From positions 3,334,001 through 3,398,000 of the forward strand of contig JBAOHZ010000009.1 of assembly GCA_037045225.1 (NCBI GenBank): a stretch of DNA of 64,000 nt. The letters are read 5' to 3'. Below are positions 15,523 to 25,388 of the stretch, piece by piece. Both the position numbers and the translations under genes were made by a program. Position 1 is the stretch's first letter, and each line of letters opens with the position of its first letter. The DNA is from Nitrospira sp. (GTDB lineage: Bacteria > Nitrospirota > Nitrospiria > Nitrospirales > Nitrospiraceae). Below the pieces are notes generated by a model. That model was not told the origin of the DNA and searched no databases. It saw only the letters and a list, made by a program, of their open reading frames with translations.

Positions 15523-16443
15523 GTGAATTTCCAAGACCTTATTTTGACCCTCCATCGTTTTTGGGCCGACCGTGGATGTGTCATCCACCAACCCTATGAT
15601 TTGGAAATGGGCGCGGGCACATTCCATCCCGCCACGTTTCTCCGTTCGCTCGGTCCGGAGCCCTGGCGTGCCGCCTATCCGCAAGCCTGCCGCCGGCCGA
15701 CCGACGGTCGATACGGCGAAAATCCCAACCGTATGCAGCACTACTACCAGTATCAGGTGGTCTTGAAACCGGCCCCCGATAATATCCAGGGGCTCTATCT
15801 GGAGAGTCTGAAACAGCTGGGGATCGATCCCAAAAAACACGACATCCGGTTTGTGCAGGACGACTGGGAGTCCCCCACGCTTGGCGCCTGGGGGTTGGGA
15901 TGGGAAGTCCGGCTCGATGGCATGGAGATTACGCAGTTTACGTACTTCCAGGAAATCGGCGGGATTCCGCTCAATCCGATTACCGGCGAAATCACCTATG
16001 GCACCGAACGTATTGCGATGTATTTGCAGCAGGTGGATAACGTCTACGACCTTCAGTGGACTGACGGCGTGACTTACGGCGATGTGCATCATCGCAGCGA
16101 GGTCGAGTTCTCGCGGTACAACTTCGAGGAGGGAGAGGTGCCCATGCTCATGGCCACCTTCCAGGCCTTCGAAGGCGAGTGCCAGCGGCTGCTGGACAAG
16201 AAACTGACGCTGCCGGCCTACGACTACTGCATCAAGACATCGCACATGTTCAATTTGCTCGACGCGCGAGGCGCGATCAGTGTCACCGAACGGACCTCCT
16301 ATATCGCTCGTGTGCGGGCGCTGGCCCGTCGTTGCGCGGAATCGTATCTGGCCGATCGCGAAGCGATGGGACATCCCTTGATTAAGCAATCGGCCGAGAC
16401 CGGCAAGCGCGCCGGCGCCCATTCACCCGTTCCAACCAAGTAA
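15523..16443 (+). CDS. glyQ: Glycyl-tRNA synthetase alpha subunit
   Basis: A 306-residue class II synthetase subunit of the bacterial alpha2beta2 type, carrying the aminoacylation site. Family hallmarks are [54 protein letters not shown] (motif 2 region), [14 protein letters not shown] and [17 protein letters not shown]. The start is GTG at 15523, with [14 protein letters not shown] fitting the family N-terminus; the RBS is weak. The C-terminus extends in a Lys/Ala/His tail. It is followed after 20 bases by glyS. Confidence 0.96.
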   Translation: MNFQDLILTLHRFWADRGCVIHQPYDLEMGAGTFHPATFLRSLGPEPWRAAYPQACRRPTDGRYGENPNRMQHYYQYQVVLKPAPDNIQGLYLESLKQLGIDPKKHDIRFVQDDWESPTLGAWGLGWEVRLDGMEITQFTYFQEIGGIPLNPITGEITYGTERIAMYLQQVDNVYDLQWTDGVTYGDVHHRSEVEFSRYNFEEGEVPMLMATFQAFEGECQRLLDKKLTLPAYDYCIKTSHMFNLLDARGAISVTERTSYIARVRALARRCAESYLADREAMGHPLIKQSAETGKRAGAHSPVPTK

Positions 16444-16463
16444 TCCGCAGGCAGTATCTGACG

Positions 16464-18653
16464 ATGCCGACGAAAAAGACCATGACGAAAACTGCCTCAC
16501 GCTCCAAGGTTGCCAAAGCCCCCAAGGCTCCGGCGACGACCGAACTCCTGTTGGAAATCGGGACAGAGGAATTACCCTATCAGTTTGTCGCTCCGGCCAT
16601 GCGTGTGCTGCAGCAATCGGCCGAGACTCTGTTGAAAGACTTACGCCTCACCTATGGCACCGTCCGTACGATGGGCACTCCGCGGCGACTGGTGCTGTTG
16701 ATCGAAGGCCTGTCACGGCAACAGGCGTCGGCGGTCAAAGAAGCGATGGGGCCCTCCAAGTCGGTCGCGTTTGATCAGAATGGGCAGCCCACGCGAGCGG
16801 CCGTCGGTTTTGCCGCGGGACAGGGTATTCCGGTTGAAGACTTACAAGTGCGGCAGACGCCCAAGGGCGAGTATCTCTTTGCGGTGAAGCAGGAAAAGGG
16901 ACAGCCGGTGGCGGCGGTCCTGCTGCAAGCTTTGCCGCAGTTGCTGGGCAAACTGTCGTTTCCGAAAGCCATGCATTGGAACCAGACCGGGGTGCGTTTC
17001 GCTAGACCAGTCCGCTGGTTGGTGGCGTTGTGCGGCGGGAAGGTGTTGCCGATTCACTTTGCCACGATCAAGGCCGGCAATCTGAGTCACGGCCATCGGG
17101 TACTGGGTGCCAAGGTGTCCAGCCCGAAGGGCTTCGCGGTGACGTCGATTGCGCACTATCTGAAAGAGACCGAACGGCACGGGGTAATCGTGGATCAGGA
17201 GCGACGGCGTGCCATGATCCTCGACCAGCTGGCCTCGCTCGCCAAGTCGGCTCGCGGCCATCTGCACCAGGACGACGATTTGCTTGAGCAGGCCGTATAT
17301 ATGGTGGAGTCTCCGCTGACGATTCTGGGTTCTTTCAAGCCGCATTATCTTTCGCTGCCGAAAGAAATTCTCATGACCTCCATGAAGGAGCATCAGGGGT
17401 ATTTCTCACTGGTCGACCAGAAGGGCGGGCTGCTGCCGAACTTCCTTGCCGTCACGAACATGAAATTGTCGAACATGCAGCTGATCCGTGAAGGCAACGA
17501 ACGGGTCCTGGCGGCGCGGTTGGCCGATGCCAAGTTCTTCTTCGATGAAGATCGCAAGACCTCGTTGATCGATCGCGTGCCGAAGCAGCTGGCGGTAACG
17601 TTCCACCAGAAGCTCGGCAGCCTGCATCAGAAAACGCAGCGTGTCGTTGCGATGGCTGCGCATGTGGCCGGACAACTCGGCGATGACCGACTGGTTCAGG
17701 AGAGCCGGCGTGCGGCGGAACTCAGCAAGGCCGACCTGTTGACCGGCATCGTCGGAGAGTTTCCGACCCTCCAGGGCCTAATGGGCGGGGAGTATGCCAA
17801 ACACGACGGCGAATCCCCGGTGGTCAGCGCCGCGATCCGTGAGCAGTACATGCCGCGCGCCATGGAAGGGGAGTTGCCCGAATCGCTTGCGGGGAAAGTG
17901 CTGTCTTTGGCGGACCGGTTGGACAGCATCGCGGGATTTTTCCTCGTGGGCTTGGTCCCGAGCGGGTCCGAAGATCCCTTTGCCCTCAGACGCCATGCCA
18001 CGGCCATTGTGCGTATTGTGATCGAGGGGCAGTTGCGGCTGGATCTCGCCCAAGCCGTGCGGGCGGCGCAGGACGTGCTGAGTGGTCAGCATGTGGTGGC
18101 GGCGCCCCAGTCGGGCAAAGGCGCTCCCGATGTCATTGGTTTTCTGTTCGAGCGGGTCCGTTTCTACGGCAAGAGCGCGCATCAGTTGCGAGACGATGTG
18201 ATGGACGCCGTCTTGAAGTCGGCGGATCGCCAGGCCATCGACCTGACGGACCTCTTCGATAGGATGAAGGCGTTGCAGCAGATCACCGTGCGGGCGGAGT
18301 TTGACCCTCTGATCGTGGGGTTCAAACGCGCTCACCGGTTGACCGAGAAGGAACAGTGGGATCGCAAGCCGGTCGAGTCCGGTCTCTTCCGGGAGGGTGC
18401 GGAGTCTGCCTTGCATCAGACCGTGCAGAGCAGTCAGCAGGAGTATGCGGCGGCGATGCGCGACGGGCAGTACGGGCAGGCGCTCGATGTGTTGGTTCGA
18501 ATGAAGGGTCCGATCGACGACTTTTTCAACGCGGTGATGGTGAACGCCGACGATCCGGCGGTGCGCGGAAACCGGCTGTCCCTGTTGAAGAGCGTCGATG
18601 ATTTGTTCATGTCATTCGCTGATTTCTCCCAGATTATGGTACAAGGGACGTAG
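16464..18653 (+). CDS. glyS: Glycyl-tRNA synthetase beta subunit
   Basis: A 729-residue beta subunit, partner of GlyQ and responsible for tRNA binding. A ~25-residue Lys/Ala-rich extension (MPTKKTMTKTASRSKVAK) precedes the normal start TELLLEIGTEELPYQFV. Conserved segments are TYGTVRTMGTPRRLVLLIEG, ESPLTILGSF, LPKEILMTSMKEHQGYFSL, the HD-domain-like QLSKADLLTGIVGEFPTLQ region (here ELSKADLLT...), and DPFALRRHATAIVRI. The C-terminal DALR-like part contains VRMKGPIDDFFNAVMVNADD. Length is normal. It is cotranscribed with glyQ. Confidence 0.96.
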   Translation: MPTKKTMTKTASRSKVAKAPKAPATTELLLEIGTEELPYQFVAPAMRVLQQSAETLLKDLRLTYGTVRTMGTPRRLVLLIEGLSRQQASAVKEAMGPSKSVAFDQNGQPTRAAVGFAAGQGIPVEDLQVRQTPKGEYLFAVKQEKGQPVAAVLLQALPQLLGKLSFPKAMHWNQTGVRFARPVRWLVALCGGKVLPIHFATIKAGNLSHGHRVLGAKVSSPKGFAVTSIAHYLKETERHGVIVDQERRRAMILDQLASLAKSARGHLHQDDDLLEQAVYMVESPLTILGSFKPHYLSLPKEILMTSMKEHQGYFSLVDQKGGLLPNFLAVTNMKLSNMQLIREGNERVLAARLADAKFFFDEDRKTSLIDRVPKQLAVTFHQKLGSLHQKTQRVVAMAAHVAGQLGDDRLVQESRRAAELSKADLLTGIVGEFPTLQGLMGGEYAKHDGESPVVSAAIREQYMPRAMEGELPESLAGKVLSLADRLDSIAGFFLVGLVPSGSEDPFALRRHATAIVRIVIEGQLRLDLAQAVRAAQDVLSGQHVVAAPQSGKGAPDVIGFLFERVRFYGKSAHQLRDDVMDAVLKSADRQAIDLTDLFDRMKALQQITVRAEFDPLIVGFKRAHRLTEKEQWDRKPVESGLFREGAESALHQTVQSSQQEYAAAMRDGQYGQALDVLVRMKGPIDDFFNAVMVNADDPAVRGNRLSLLKSVDDLFMSFADFSQIMVQGT

Positions 18654-18667
18654 CGGATGGTGAACGT

Positions 18668-19186
18668 GTGGACTCTACGTCAGAGACCCTTCCTGAGTCA
18701 CCCGAGGCGAGTGCCGCGGCCCAACTGAGGGCGAGCAAGGTCCGGCGGTTTGCGTCCGGCATCAGCGTCGTCATGATGGTGGTGTGCAACGCGGTGTTCC
18801 TCTTCGGCATCTGGGTGACCGGCGTCAACTTCGAACGGCTGGTGCGGACACCGGATATCTATGACTCCAGACAAGACATTTGCTTGCGGCTGGCCTACCA
18901 GCACGTTCCCGGTTCGGAGAACCCGGTGCAGTTCTGTTCGGAGTGGCTCAACCTTGCCGATCCGACCGGGAAAACCCATACGTTTCAAAAAGACGCACAA
19001 CTCAAGCAGGGCGCAGACGGGAAGTTTTATTTCGATTATGGACCGTTCGTGGACTACCGGCTTTTTGCGGTCGGCGCGTTCGTGGTGGGGATCATCGTGT
19101 GCGGCATTCGTGTGACCAGGCACGTTGTGAACCGCTATCGCCTGCGATTGGAAGCCGCCGCCCGCCATTCGGTTCCGACTCATTGA
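18668..19186 (+). CDS. Two-helix membrane protein
   Basis: A 172-residue protein starting with GTG 14 bases after glyS. Transmembrane segments lie at ~32-50 (ISVVMMVVCNAVFLFGIWV) and ~133-150 (LFAVGAFVVGIIVCGIRV). They enclose an ~80-residue presumably periplasmic domain with two cysteines (DICLRLAYQHV, FCSEWLNLADP) that could form a disulfide. The cytosolic tail is basic (RYRLRLEAAARH). I recognise no family. Its place between glyS and ppdK with short gaps suggests cotranscription but not a shared pathway. Confidence 0.65.
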   Translation: MDSTSETLPESPEASAAAQLRASKVRRFASGISVVMMVVCNAVFLFGIWVTGVNFERLVRTPDIYDSRQDICLRLAYQHVPGSENPVQFCSEWLNLADPTGKTHTFQKDAQLKQGADGKFYFDYGPFVDYRLFAVGAFVVGIIVCGIRVTRHVVNRYRLRLEAAARHSVPTH

Positions 19187-19211
19187 CCTCATAGCACAAG
19201 GAGAGCGTCGC

Positions 19212-22103
19212 GTGGCCAAGAAATACGTCTATTATTTCGGAGATGGGAAAGCCGAAGGCACCGGCAGCATGAAGGAACTCCTCGGCGGCAAAGGTGCCGG
19301 GCTGGCCGAGATGACAAACCTCAAAGTGTCCGTTCCTCCCGGTTTTACGATCTCTACCGAAGCCTGCGTCGAATATTACAAACGCGGCAAGGCTTATCCT
19401 CCGGGCATGATGGACGAAGCGCTGCATGCCCTCAAGCGGATCGAGCGGTCGATGAAGGCCGGGTTCGGCGATCCGGACAATCCGTTATTGGTCTCCGTGC
19501 GCTCAGGCGCCCGCGCGTCGATGCCTGGCATGATGGATACCGTGTTGAACGTCGGCCTGACCACCGAGACCGTGCACGGTCTGGCCCTCAAGACGAAGAA
19601 CGAGCGGTTTGCGCAGGACAGCTACCGCCGTTTCATCGGCATGTTCGGCAGCATCGTGATGGGGGTCAATCGCGAGCATTTCGAGGACATCCTCAAACAT
19701 AAGAAACGCGATCTCGGTGTCACGCAGGACACGCACCTCGATGCCAAGGCGCTCAGTGAACTCGTCGTCAGCTTTAAGGAGCTGGTGAAGGAAGAGACCA
19801 AACGGGATTTCCCCGATGATCCGCTCGAGCAACTGCGCATGGCGATCAACGCCGTGTTTTCCTCCTGGTACGGAGCCCGGGCGGTGACCTATCGACGGCT
19901 CTACAATATTCCAGAAACCTGGGGTACCGCGGTCAACGTGGTGGCCATGGTGTTCGGCAACATGGGCGAAACCAGCGGCACCGGCGTGGCGTTTACGCGT
20001 GATCCCGCGACCGGACAGCGGAACTTCTTCGGCGAGTGTCTGACGAACGCGCAGGGCGAGGATGTGGTGGCCGGTATCCGTACGCCGCTGCCCGTCAACG
20101 AACTCGAAAAGTTCATGCCGCAAGCCTACAAGGATCTCGAAACGACCTACAAAAAGCTCGAGCGCCATTACCGCGACATGCTTGACCTGGAGTTCACCAT
20201 CCAGGAGGGCAAGCTCTATATGCTGCAGACCCGCGTCGGGAAACGCACGGGTGTGGCGGCTGTCCGGATTGCGGTGGATATGGTGAAGGAAGGCCTCATT
20301 ACTAAAAAAGAGGCGCTCCAGCGCATCGGACCCGATCAATTGGCGCAGTATCTCTATCCGATTTTCGACGCGAAGGAAGAATCACGCTGCACGCCACTCG
20401 GCAAAGGGTTGCCCGCCGGTCCCGGCGCCGCCGCCGGAAAACTTGCGTTGACGGCGGATCGTGCGGTGGAGATGAAAGCCTCGGGCGATCGCGTGGTCCT
20501 TGTCCGGCAGGAGACCAGCCCGGACGACATTCACGGCATGAACGCTGCGTTGGGCTTTTTGACGGCGCGCGGCGGCATGACGTCCCACGCAGCCGTTGTG
20601 GCCCGGCAGATGGGGAAAGTCTGCGTGGCCGGTTGTGAAGCGATCGAGGTGCTGGATAGTCAATCGGTGCGCATCGGAACCCAGGTGTTTCGCGAGGGCG
20701 AATATCTGTCGGTCAACGGCTCGACCGGCAACGTGTATGGCGGCGACATTCCCGTTGTGGAATCGGAAGTGATTCAAGTGCTGCAGGGCAAAATGGAAGC
20801 CTCGGCGTCCGAGAAATACCAAATGTTCGAGTCGGTGCTGAAGTGGGCCGACGGTGTGCGCAAGCTGAAGGTCCGGGCGAATGCGGATGTGCCGGATCAG
20901 GCCCGCATCGCGCGAAGTTTCGGCGCTGAAGGCATCGGCCTCTGCCGGACGGAACATATGTTTTTCGCCGAAGACCGCATCCAGATCATGCAGAAGATGA
21001 TTCTGGCCAGGAAACGCGAAGAGCGGGAAATGTACCTGGATCAGCTCTTGCCGCTGCAGAAGCAGGATTTTATCGGTCTCTATCGCGAGATGAAGGGGTT
21101 TCCGGTGACGATCCGGCTGCTCGATCCGCCGCTGCACGAATTCCTGCCGAAGCGTGAAGATCTCATGGTCGAAATCGCTCAGCTCGAACTCACGAGTGGC
21201 GCGCCGACGGTGCTGGAGGAAAAGAAACGGTTGCTGGCTCGCGTGGAAGAGTTGCACGAATTCAATCCCATGCTGGGTCTGCGCGGATGCCGTCTCGGGA
21301 TTACGATGCCGGAAATTACCAAGATGCAGGCGCGCGCGATCATCGAAGCGGCCTGTGAACTGGCCAAAGAAGGTACGAAGATCGTGCCGGAGATCATGAT
21401 TCCGTTGGTCGGTATGGTCTCGGAGATGAAGGCGCAGAAGGATCTCGTCCGTGAAGTGGCCACGGACACGATGAAGCGATACGGCGTAAAGCTGTCGTAC
21501 CTGGTCGGTACCATGATCGAGTTGCCGCGTGCCGCTGTGACCGCCGATCGTATCGCGGAGGAGGCCGAGTTCTTCTCCTTCGGGACGAACGATCTGACGC
21601 AGACCACGTTCGGGTTCTCCCGCGATGATGCCGCGAAGTTCATCGATTTCTATAAGACGGCCAATATTCTCGAGAGCGATCCGTTTGCGGTGCTGGACCG
21701 GGAAGGCGTGGGCTCACTCATGCGCACGGCCATTGCCGGTGGCCGCAAGACCCGACCGACGATTAAGTTGGGCATTTGCGGAGAGCATGGCGGCGATCCC
21801 AGCTCCGTGGAATTCTGTCATCAATTGGGCCTGGACTATGTGAGTTGCTCACCCTACCGGGTCGGCATTGCGCGATTGGCTGCGGCGCAGTCGGCGCTGA
21901 CGGAGGCCGAGGCGGAAAAGGCGAAATCGAAGCCGAAGCCGAAGCCGAAGCCGAAGCCAAAGCCAAAGCCAAAGAAGGTTCAATCGAGCATCAAGCAGGC
22001 CGTGAAATCCAAGCCGGCCAAGAAGGCTGCGACGCCTGCGCCGGCGAAGAAGCGACTTGTCGCCAAGCGCGTGGTCCGTCGCCCCAAGCGTACGAAGCGG
22101 TGA
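19212..22103 (+). CDS. ppdK: Pyruvate, phosphate dikinase with Lys/Pro-rich tail
   Basis: A 963-residue enzyme that interconverts pyruvate, ATP and phosphate with PEP, AMP and pyrophosphate. The ATP-grasp domain starts VYYFGDGKAEGTGSMKELLG with GGKGAGLAEM and SVRSGARASMPGMMDTVLN. The phosphohistidine domain has GGMTSHAAVVARQMGKVC (catalytic His). The PEP/pyruvate barrel has EGIGLCRTEHMF, GLRGCRLGI, FSFGTNDLTQ and a C-terminal CGEHGGDP. The family body ends near residue ~895. A ~70-residue tail follows that is almost all K, P, A and R, encoded partly by a tandem AAGCCG array at 21930-21974. In autotrophs with the reductive TCA cycle, PPDK supplies PEP from pyruvate. Start GTG with GGAGAG upstream. 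Confidence 0.95.
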   Translation: MAKKYVYYFGDGKAEGTGSMKELLGGKGAGLAEMTNLKVSVPPGFTISTEACVEYYKRGKAYPPGMMDEALHALKRIERSMKAGFGDPDNPLLVSVRSGARASMPGMMDTVLNVGLTTETVHGLALKTKNERFAQDSYRRFIGMFGSIVMGVNREHFEDILKHKKRDLGVTQDTHLDAKALSELVVSFKELVKEETKRDFPDDPLEQLRMAINAVFSSWYGARAVTYRRLYNIPETWGTAVNVVAMVFGNMGETSGTGVAFTRDPATGQRNFFGECLTNAQGEDVVAGIRTPLPVNELEKFMPQAYKDLETTYKKLERHYRDMLDLEFTIQEGKLYMLQTRVGKRTGVAAVRIAVDMVKEGLITKKEALQRIGPDQLAQYLYPIFDAKEESRCTPLGKGLPAGPGAAAGKLALTADRAVEMKASGDRVVLVRQETSPDDIHGMNAALGFLTARGGMTSHAAVVARQMGKVCVAGCEAIEVLDSQSVRIGTQVFREGEYLSVNGSTGNVYGGDIPVVESEVIQVLQGKMEASASEKYQMFESVLKWADGVRKLKVRANADVPDQARIARSFGAEGIGLCRTEHMFFAEDRIQIMQKMILARKREEREMYLDQLLPLQKQDFIGLYREMKGFPVTIRLLDPPLHEFLPKREDLMVEIAQLELTSGAPTVLEEKKRLLARVEELHEFNPMLGLRGCRLGITMPEITKMQARAIIEAACELAKEGTKIVPEIMIPLVGMVSEMKAQKDLVREVATDTMKRYGVKLSYLVGTMIELPRAAVTADRIAEEAEFFSFGTNDLTQTTFGFSRDDAAKFIDFYKTANILESDPFAVLDREGVGSLMRTAIAGGRKTRPTIKLGICGEHGGDPSSVEFCHQLGLDYVSCSPYRVGIARLAAAQSALTEAEAEKAKSKPKPKPKPKPKPKPKKVQSSIKQAVKSKPAKKAATPAPAKKRLVAKRVVRRPKRTKR

Positions 22104-23227
22104 GGTCGTCTTCCCGCGATCGTGACTATATGACCCTGGCGCTTCGCCTCGCGGCGAAGGGCCGGGGTTCCACCAGCCCGAATCCTATGGTCGGCGCCGT
22201 GGTGGTGGCCGGCGGCCGGATCGTCGGTCAGGGGGCCCACCGCAAGGCGGGCGGCCCACATGCCGAAGTCATCGCCCTCAGCCAGGCCGGCACACGGGCG
22301 AGAGGCGGGACCCTCTACGTCACCCTCGAGCCCTGCAGTCATCTCAACAAACGCACCCCACCTTGTGTTCCTCTGGTCATTGCCTCCGGAGTCCGTCGCG
22401 TCGTGGTGGCCATGGTCGATCCCAACCCGCAGGTGAAGGGCAATGGGGTTGCGCAGCTGACGCGGGCAGGGATTCGTGTCGATGTCGGCTGCGGCGAAAC
22501 CGAATCGAGGCAGCTGAATGAAGCCTATCTCCATTGGGTGCAGACCGGTCGTCCGTTTACGACCCTGAAAGCGGGGATGACGCTGGACGGGCAGATTGCC
22601 ACTGCGGGCGGCGAATCTCAATGGATTACGGATGAAGCTGCCAGACAGCAGGCCCATCGGTTACGCGCTGGTGTGGATGCGATTTTGGTGGGGATCGGCA
22701 CGGTGTTGCGCGACAACCCGCAGTTGACCGCGAGGGTGACCGACGACCTGCCGCGGCTGGCTCCGCGGCAGCCATTGCGTATTGTGCTCGATAGTCGATT
22801 GCGGATTCCCCTCAAGGCCAAGGTGCTGCAGGACCAGCAGATCGCTCATACATTGATCGCCACGACTGCAGCCGCGTCTGTGCGTAAAATTGAGCGCATG
22901 AGGGGGATGGGCATCGATGTGTTGGTTTTGCCGAAGGCCGGTCGTCATGTGAAGTTACCGGTCTTGTGGACGCGCCTCGGCCAACTTGGCGTCACGACGG
23001 TCCTAGTCGAAGGCGGCGGCGAGGTGAACGCGGCCGTGTTGCGGGCCGGATTGCCTCAACGATTGATGTGGTATATCGCCCCGCTCTTACTCGGTGGGCA
23101 GGATGCAAAAGGGATCCTCGGCGGACGGTCCCCGCGCCGGCTCCGGAGTGCCGTGGCGCTGAAGAATGTGCGCATCGAGCCGGTGGGGCGTGATATGTTG
23201 ATACAGGCAGATTTCACGACTCAGTAG
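22100..23227 (+). CDS. ribD: Riboflavin biosynthesis bifunctional deaminase/reductase RibD
   Basis: The start is GTG 22100, overlapping the ppdK stop (GTGA), giving 375 residues; ATG 22130 is the alternative. The N-terminal zinc deaminase has TSPNPMVGAVVV, GGPHAEVIAL (zinc His, catalytic Glu) and TLEPCSHLNKRTPPC (zinc Cys pair). The C-terminal reductase has FTTLKAGMTLDGQIATAGGE, SQWITDEAAR, LDSRLRIP and VLVEGGGEVNAAVL. It performs the second and third steps of riboflavin synthesis from GTP. ribE follows four genes later on the same strand; no FMN riboswitch is visible here. Confidence 0.95.
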   Translation: MRSSSRDRDYMTLALRLAAKGRGSTSPNPMVGAVVVAGGRIVGQGAHRKAGGPHAEVIALSQAGTRARGGTLYVTLEPCSHLNKRTPPCVPLVIASGVRRVVVAMVDPNPQVKGNGVAQLTRAGIRVDVGCGETESRQLNEAYLHWVQTGRPFTTLKAGMTLDGQIATAGGESQWITDEAARQQAHRLRAGVDAILVGIGTVLRDNPQLTARVTDDLPRLAPRQPLRIVLDSRLRIPLKAKVLQDQQIAHTLIATTAAASVRKIERMRGMGIDVLVLPKAGRHVKLPVLWTRLGQLGVTTVLVEGGGEVNAAVLRAGLPQRLMWYIAPLLLGGQDAKGILGGRSPRRLRSAVALKNVRIEPVGRDMLIQADFTTQ

Positions 23228-23234
23228 GAGCATC

Positions 23235-24566
23235 GTGCGACATTCTTTGCAGCCCTGCCGCCGACTTCACCATCTCAGACGTTTTCTCTTCCTGTGTCTT
23301 CTCTCCTGCCTGCTGTGGGCGGGCCTTTCGATTCCGGTCACCCATGCCGCAGGGGAGGGCGCCTCGACCGATCTGGCCTCTCAGGTATGGCACTACATGG
23401 CCACTCAGGACGGCGAGGGGGCTCGCGCATTGCTCGCGTCGATTCTGCAGCGGCCGGACGCAACAGTGCAGGCCGTGCAGGAGTTATTGCGCACAGGTCG
23501 GCCCCATGGTTTGCAGCCGGTGGGACTCTTACCGGATGAACAGATCGTTGTGCGCGAGCGACCGTACCGGCTGAGTCTGTCCGTCCCTCAGAGTTATGAA
23601 CCGACCAGAGACTACGCCCTGATCGTCTGCCTCCATGGCGCGGGATTCACCGGAGAGGCCTACCTGGATCGATGGAAAACGCGGTTGGGCGAGGGGTATA
23701 TCTTGGCCTGTCCGACCTATCCAGCCGGCGCTTGGTTCACCAGACGCGCGGAAGATCTTGTGCTGGCGACCGTGCAGGCCGTGCAACAGCGGTATCGGAT
23801 CGATCCCAATCGCATTTTCCTGACCGGCATGTCCAACGGCGGAATCGGTGCCTGGCTGATCGGCATGCATCATGCGCCACTGTTTGCCGGACTGGCGCCG
23901 ATGGCCAGCGGGATCGACGACGTGTTGTTTCCGTTTCTGGAAAATCTGCGCACGACGCCGACCTACATCATTCATGGATCACAGGATCAGGTGATGCCGG
24001 TGGAGTTGAGCCGAAAGCTGGCGGGAGAACTCAAGAACCTCGGGTCTCCCTACATCTATCGTGAGCATGATCGTACCCATGCGATGGCCGGGGGCCACTT
24101 TTTCCCGCGCGAGGAACTGCCGGATCTGGTCAAGTGGTTCGACGAGCAGCATCGAAATCCTGCGCCGAAGGCGCTGACGGTGGTGCGGGATGCGAGTCAC
24201 TTGCTGCCGTTCGGCTGGGTGCGGATCGATGCGACGGATCAGATCGCATCCTTTTCAGAGGATTTGGTCGATAAGCGGGATGACAGCATCCGGCAGCGCA
24301 CCTACGCCAGGTTGATCGCGCACGTCACCGGACCGAATCGGATTGACGTCAAGACCGATCGTGTTCGGCAATATACGCTCTTCCTGAATGGAGATCTCGT
24401 CGATCTGTCGCAGCCGGTCGTGATCACGACCGATGGGCAGGTCTCCTTCGAAGGTGTGGTCACCCCACAGGTCGACACGCTGCTGCGGCACGCACGTCTC
24501 AGGCAAGACCCCGGACAACTGTATCCTGTTCAGCTCACGCTCTCCGTGCCGCAACGGCCTTCATGA
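23235..24566 (+). CDS. Secreted alpha/beta-hydrolase (esterase/peptidase-like)
   Basis: A 443-residue protein with a signal peptide (FLFLCLLSCLLWAGLSIPVTHA). After an ~80-residue helical region comes an alpha/beta-hydrolase domain: IVCLHGAGFTGEAYLDRW (oxyanion region), nucleophile elbow GMSNGG (Ser ~200), YIIHGSQDQVMPVELS (Asp ~250) and a late His in THAMAGGHFFPREELPDLVK. This resembles the poly(hydroxyalkanoate) depolymerase/feruloyl esterase-like group. The C-terminal ~130 residues form a beta-rich domain of unknown role (LLPFGWVRIDATDQ...). Start GTG 7 bases after ribD. Substrate unknown; export suggests an envelope or external ester. Confidence 0.8.
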   Translation: MRHSLQPCRRLHHLRRFLFLCLLSCLLWAGLSIPVTHAAGEGASTDLASQVWHYMATQDGEGARALLASILQRPDATVQAVQELLRTGRPHGLQPVGLLPDEQIVVRERPYRLSLSVPQSYEPTRDYALIVCLHGAGFTGEAYLDRWKTRLGEGYILACPTYPAGAWFTRRAEDLVLATVQAVQQRYRIDPNRIFLTGMSNGGIGAWLIGMHHAPLFAGLAPMASGIDDVLFPFLENLRTTPTYIIHGSQDQVMPVELSRKLAGELKNLGSPYIYREHDRTHAMAGGHFFPREELPDLVKWFDEQHRNPAPKALTVVRDASHLLPFGWVRIDATDQIASFSEDLVDKRDDSIRQRTYARLIAHVTGPNRIDVKTDRVRQYTLFLNGDLVDLSQPVVITTDGQVSFEGVVTPQVDTLLRHARLRQDPGQLYPVQLTLSVPQRPS

Positions 24567-25378
24567 GCAGGTTTCGGCTGGGTGCGCGGCGAGCCGGCCT
24601 GATCGGTATCGTGCTCATCGGCGGCCTGGCGGTCCTCGTGAGCGTCGGGCGAACTGAATCAGAGCGGTGCTCCCTTTCCGCACACCATGCCGGTGTCGTG
24701 TTTCCGCTGGACCAAGTCGCGGCAGCCTGGTCCTGCCGACTTGAGCCGATCGTCACGCATTACACCACCGCCAATAAAGTCGGACCGCAGCGCACGCCCT
24801 TGCCGCAACCGGTGTTCCTCTATCTCCTGGATCATCCGGTCATGGCTGCCATGCTGATCAACCGTCTCGATCTCGGGTTGTATAAGGCCGAGCAGCGAGG
24901 GCAGGGGGCATTCTGGGCCACCGACGGAGAAGGTACGGAAGGGGTCGCCCATCCCCTGTTTCGAGATCCTCAGACGCGAATCTATTACCTAGAAGGAAGC
25001 CATGACGGGCGGTTTCTGCCGCGGGTGAGCGGCAAGGCGGTGGTGTTACTGCGCCTGCACCCTGTGGTCGACCATCGAGGAATCGAATCGATCGACGGTA
25101 CGATGGTCACGTATCTGCGACTCGACAATCGATTTTTGTCGGGAATGCTGTCCCTGCTCCGCCCGCTGATCGGGAATGTGGTGAATCGTCAACTCCTGAA
25201 AGCGTTCGAGGCCGCACGCCGGTTGGGCGGGGCGATGCGGGAACATTCCGAACAGGTGCTGTTCGAAGCCACGGATCCCCCGGGTTTACCGGATGAAGAG
25301 GTGGCCTTCTTGAAAGCCGCTCTGGCGAGTTTGCACAATCCTGTCGAATCGCCCCGTCCAATACCCTCAACACCCTGA
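24563..25378 (+). CDS. Exported protein of unknown function
   Basis: A 271-residue protein overlapping the hydrolase stop by four bases (ATGA), so probably translated with it. An N-terminal signal or anchor (GLIGIVLIGGLAVLVSVG) is followed by a soluble domain with LEPIVTHYTTANKVGPQRTP, LYLLDHPVMAAMLINRLDLG and YYLEGSHDGRFLPRVSGKAVV. The pattern of a lipid-binding or START-like domain (VVLLRLHPV, GTMVTYLRLDNRFLSG) is suggestive only. The C-terminus is helical (LKAFEAARRLGGAMREHSEQ). No catalytic motif is apparent. Function may be linked to the upstream esterase. Confidence 0.65.
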   Translation: MSRFRLGARRAGLIGIVLIGGLAVLVSVGRTESERCSLSAHHAGVVFPLDQVAAAWSCRLEPIVTHYTTANKVGPQRTPLPQPVFLYLLDHPVMAAMLINRLDLGLYKAEQRGQGAFWATDGEGTEGVAHPLFRDPQTRIYYLEGSHDGRFLPRVSGKAVVLLRLHPVVDHRGIESIDGTMVTYLRLDNRFLSGMLSLLRPLIGNVVNRQLLKAFEAARRLGGAMREHSEQVLFEATDPPGLPDEEVAFLKAALASLHNPVESPRPIPSTP

Positions 25379-25388
25379 TGAGACGTTC

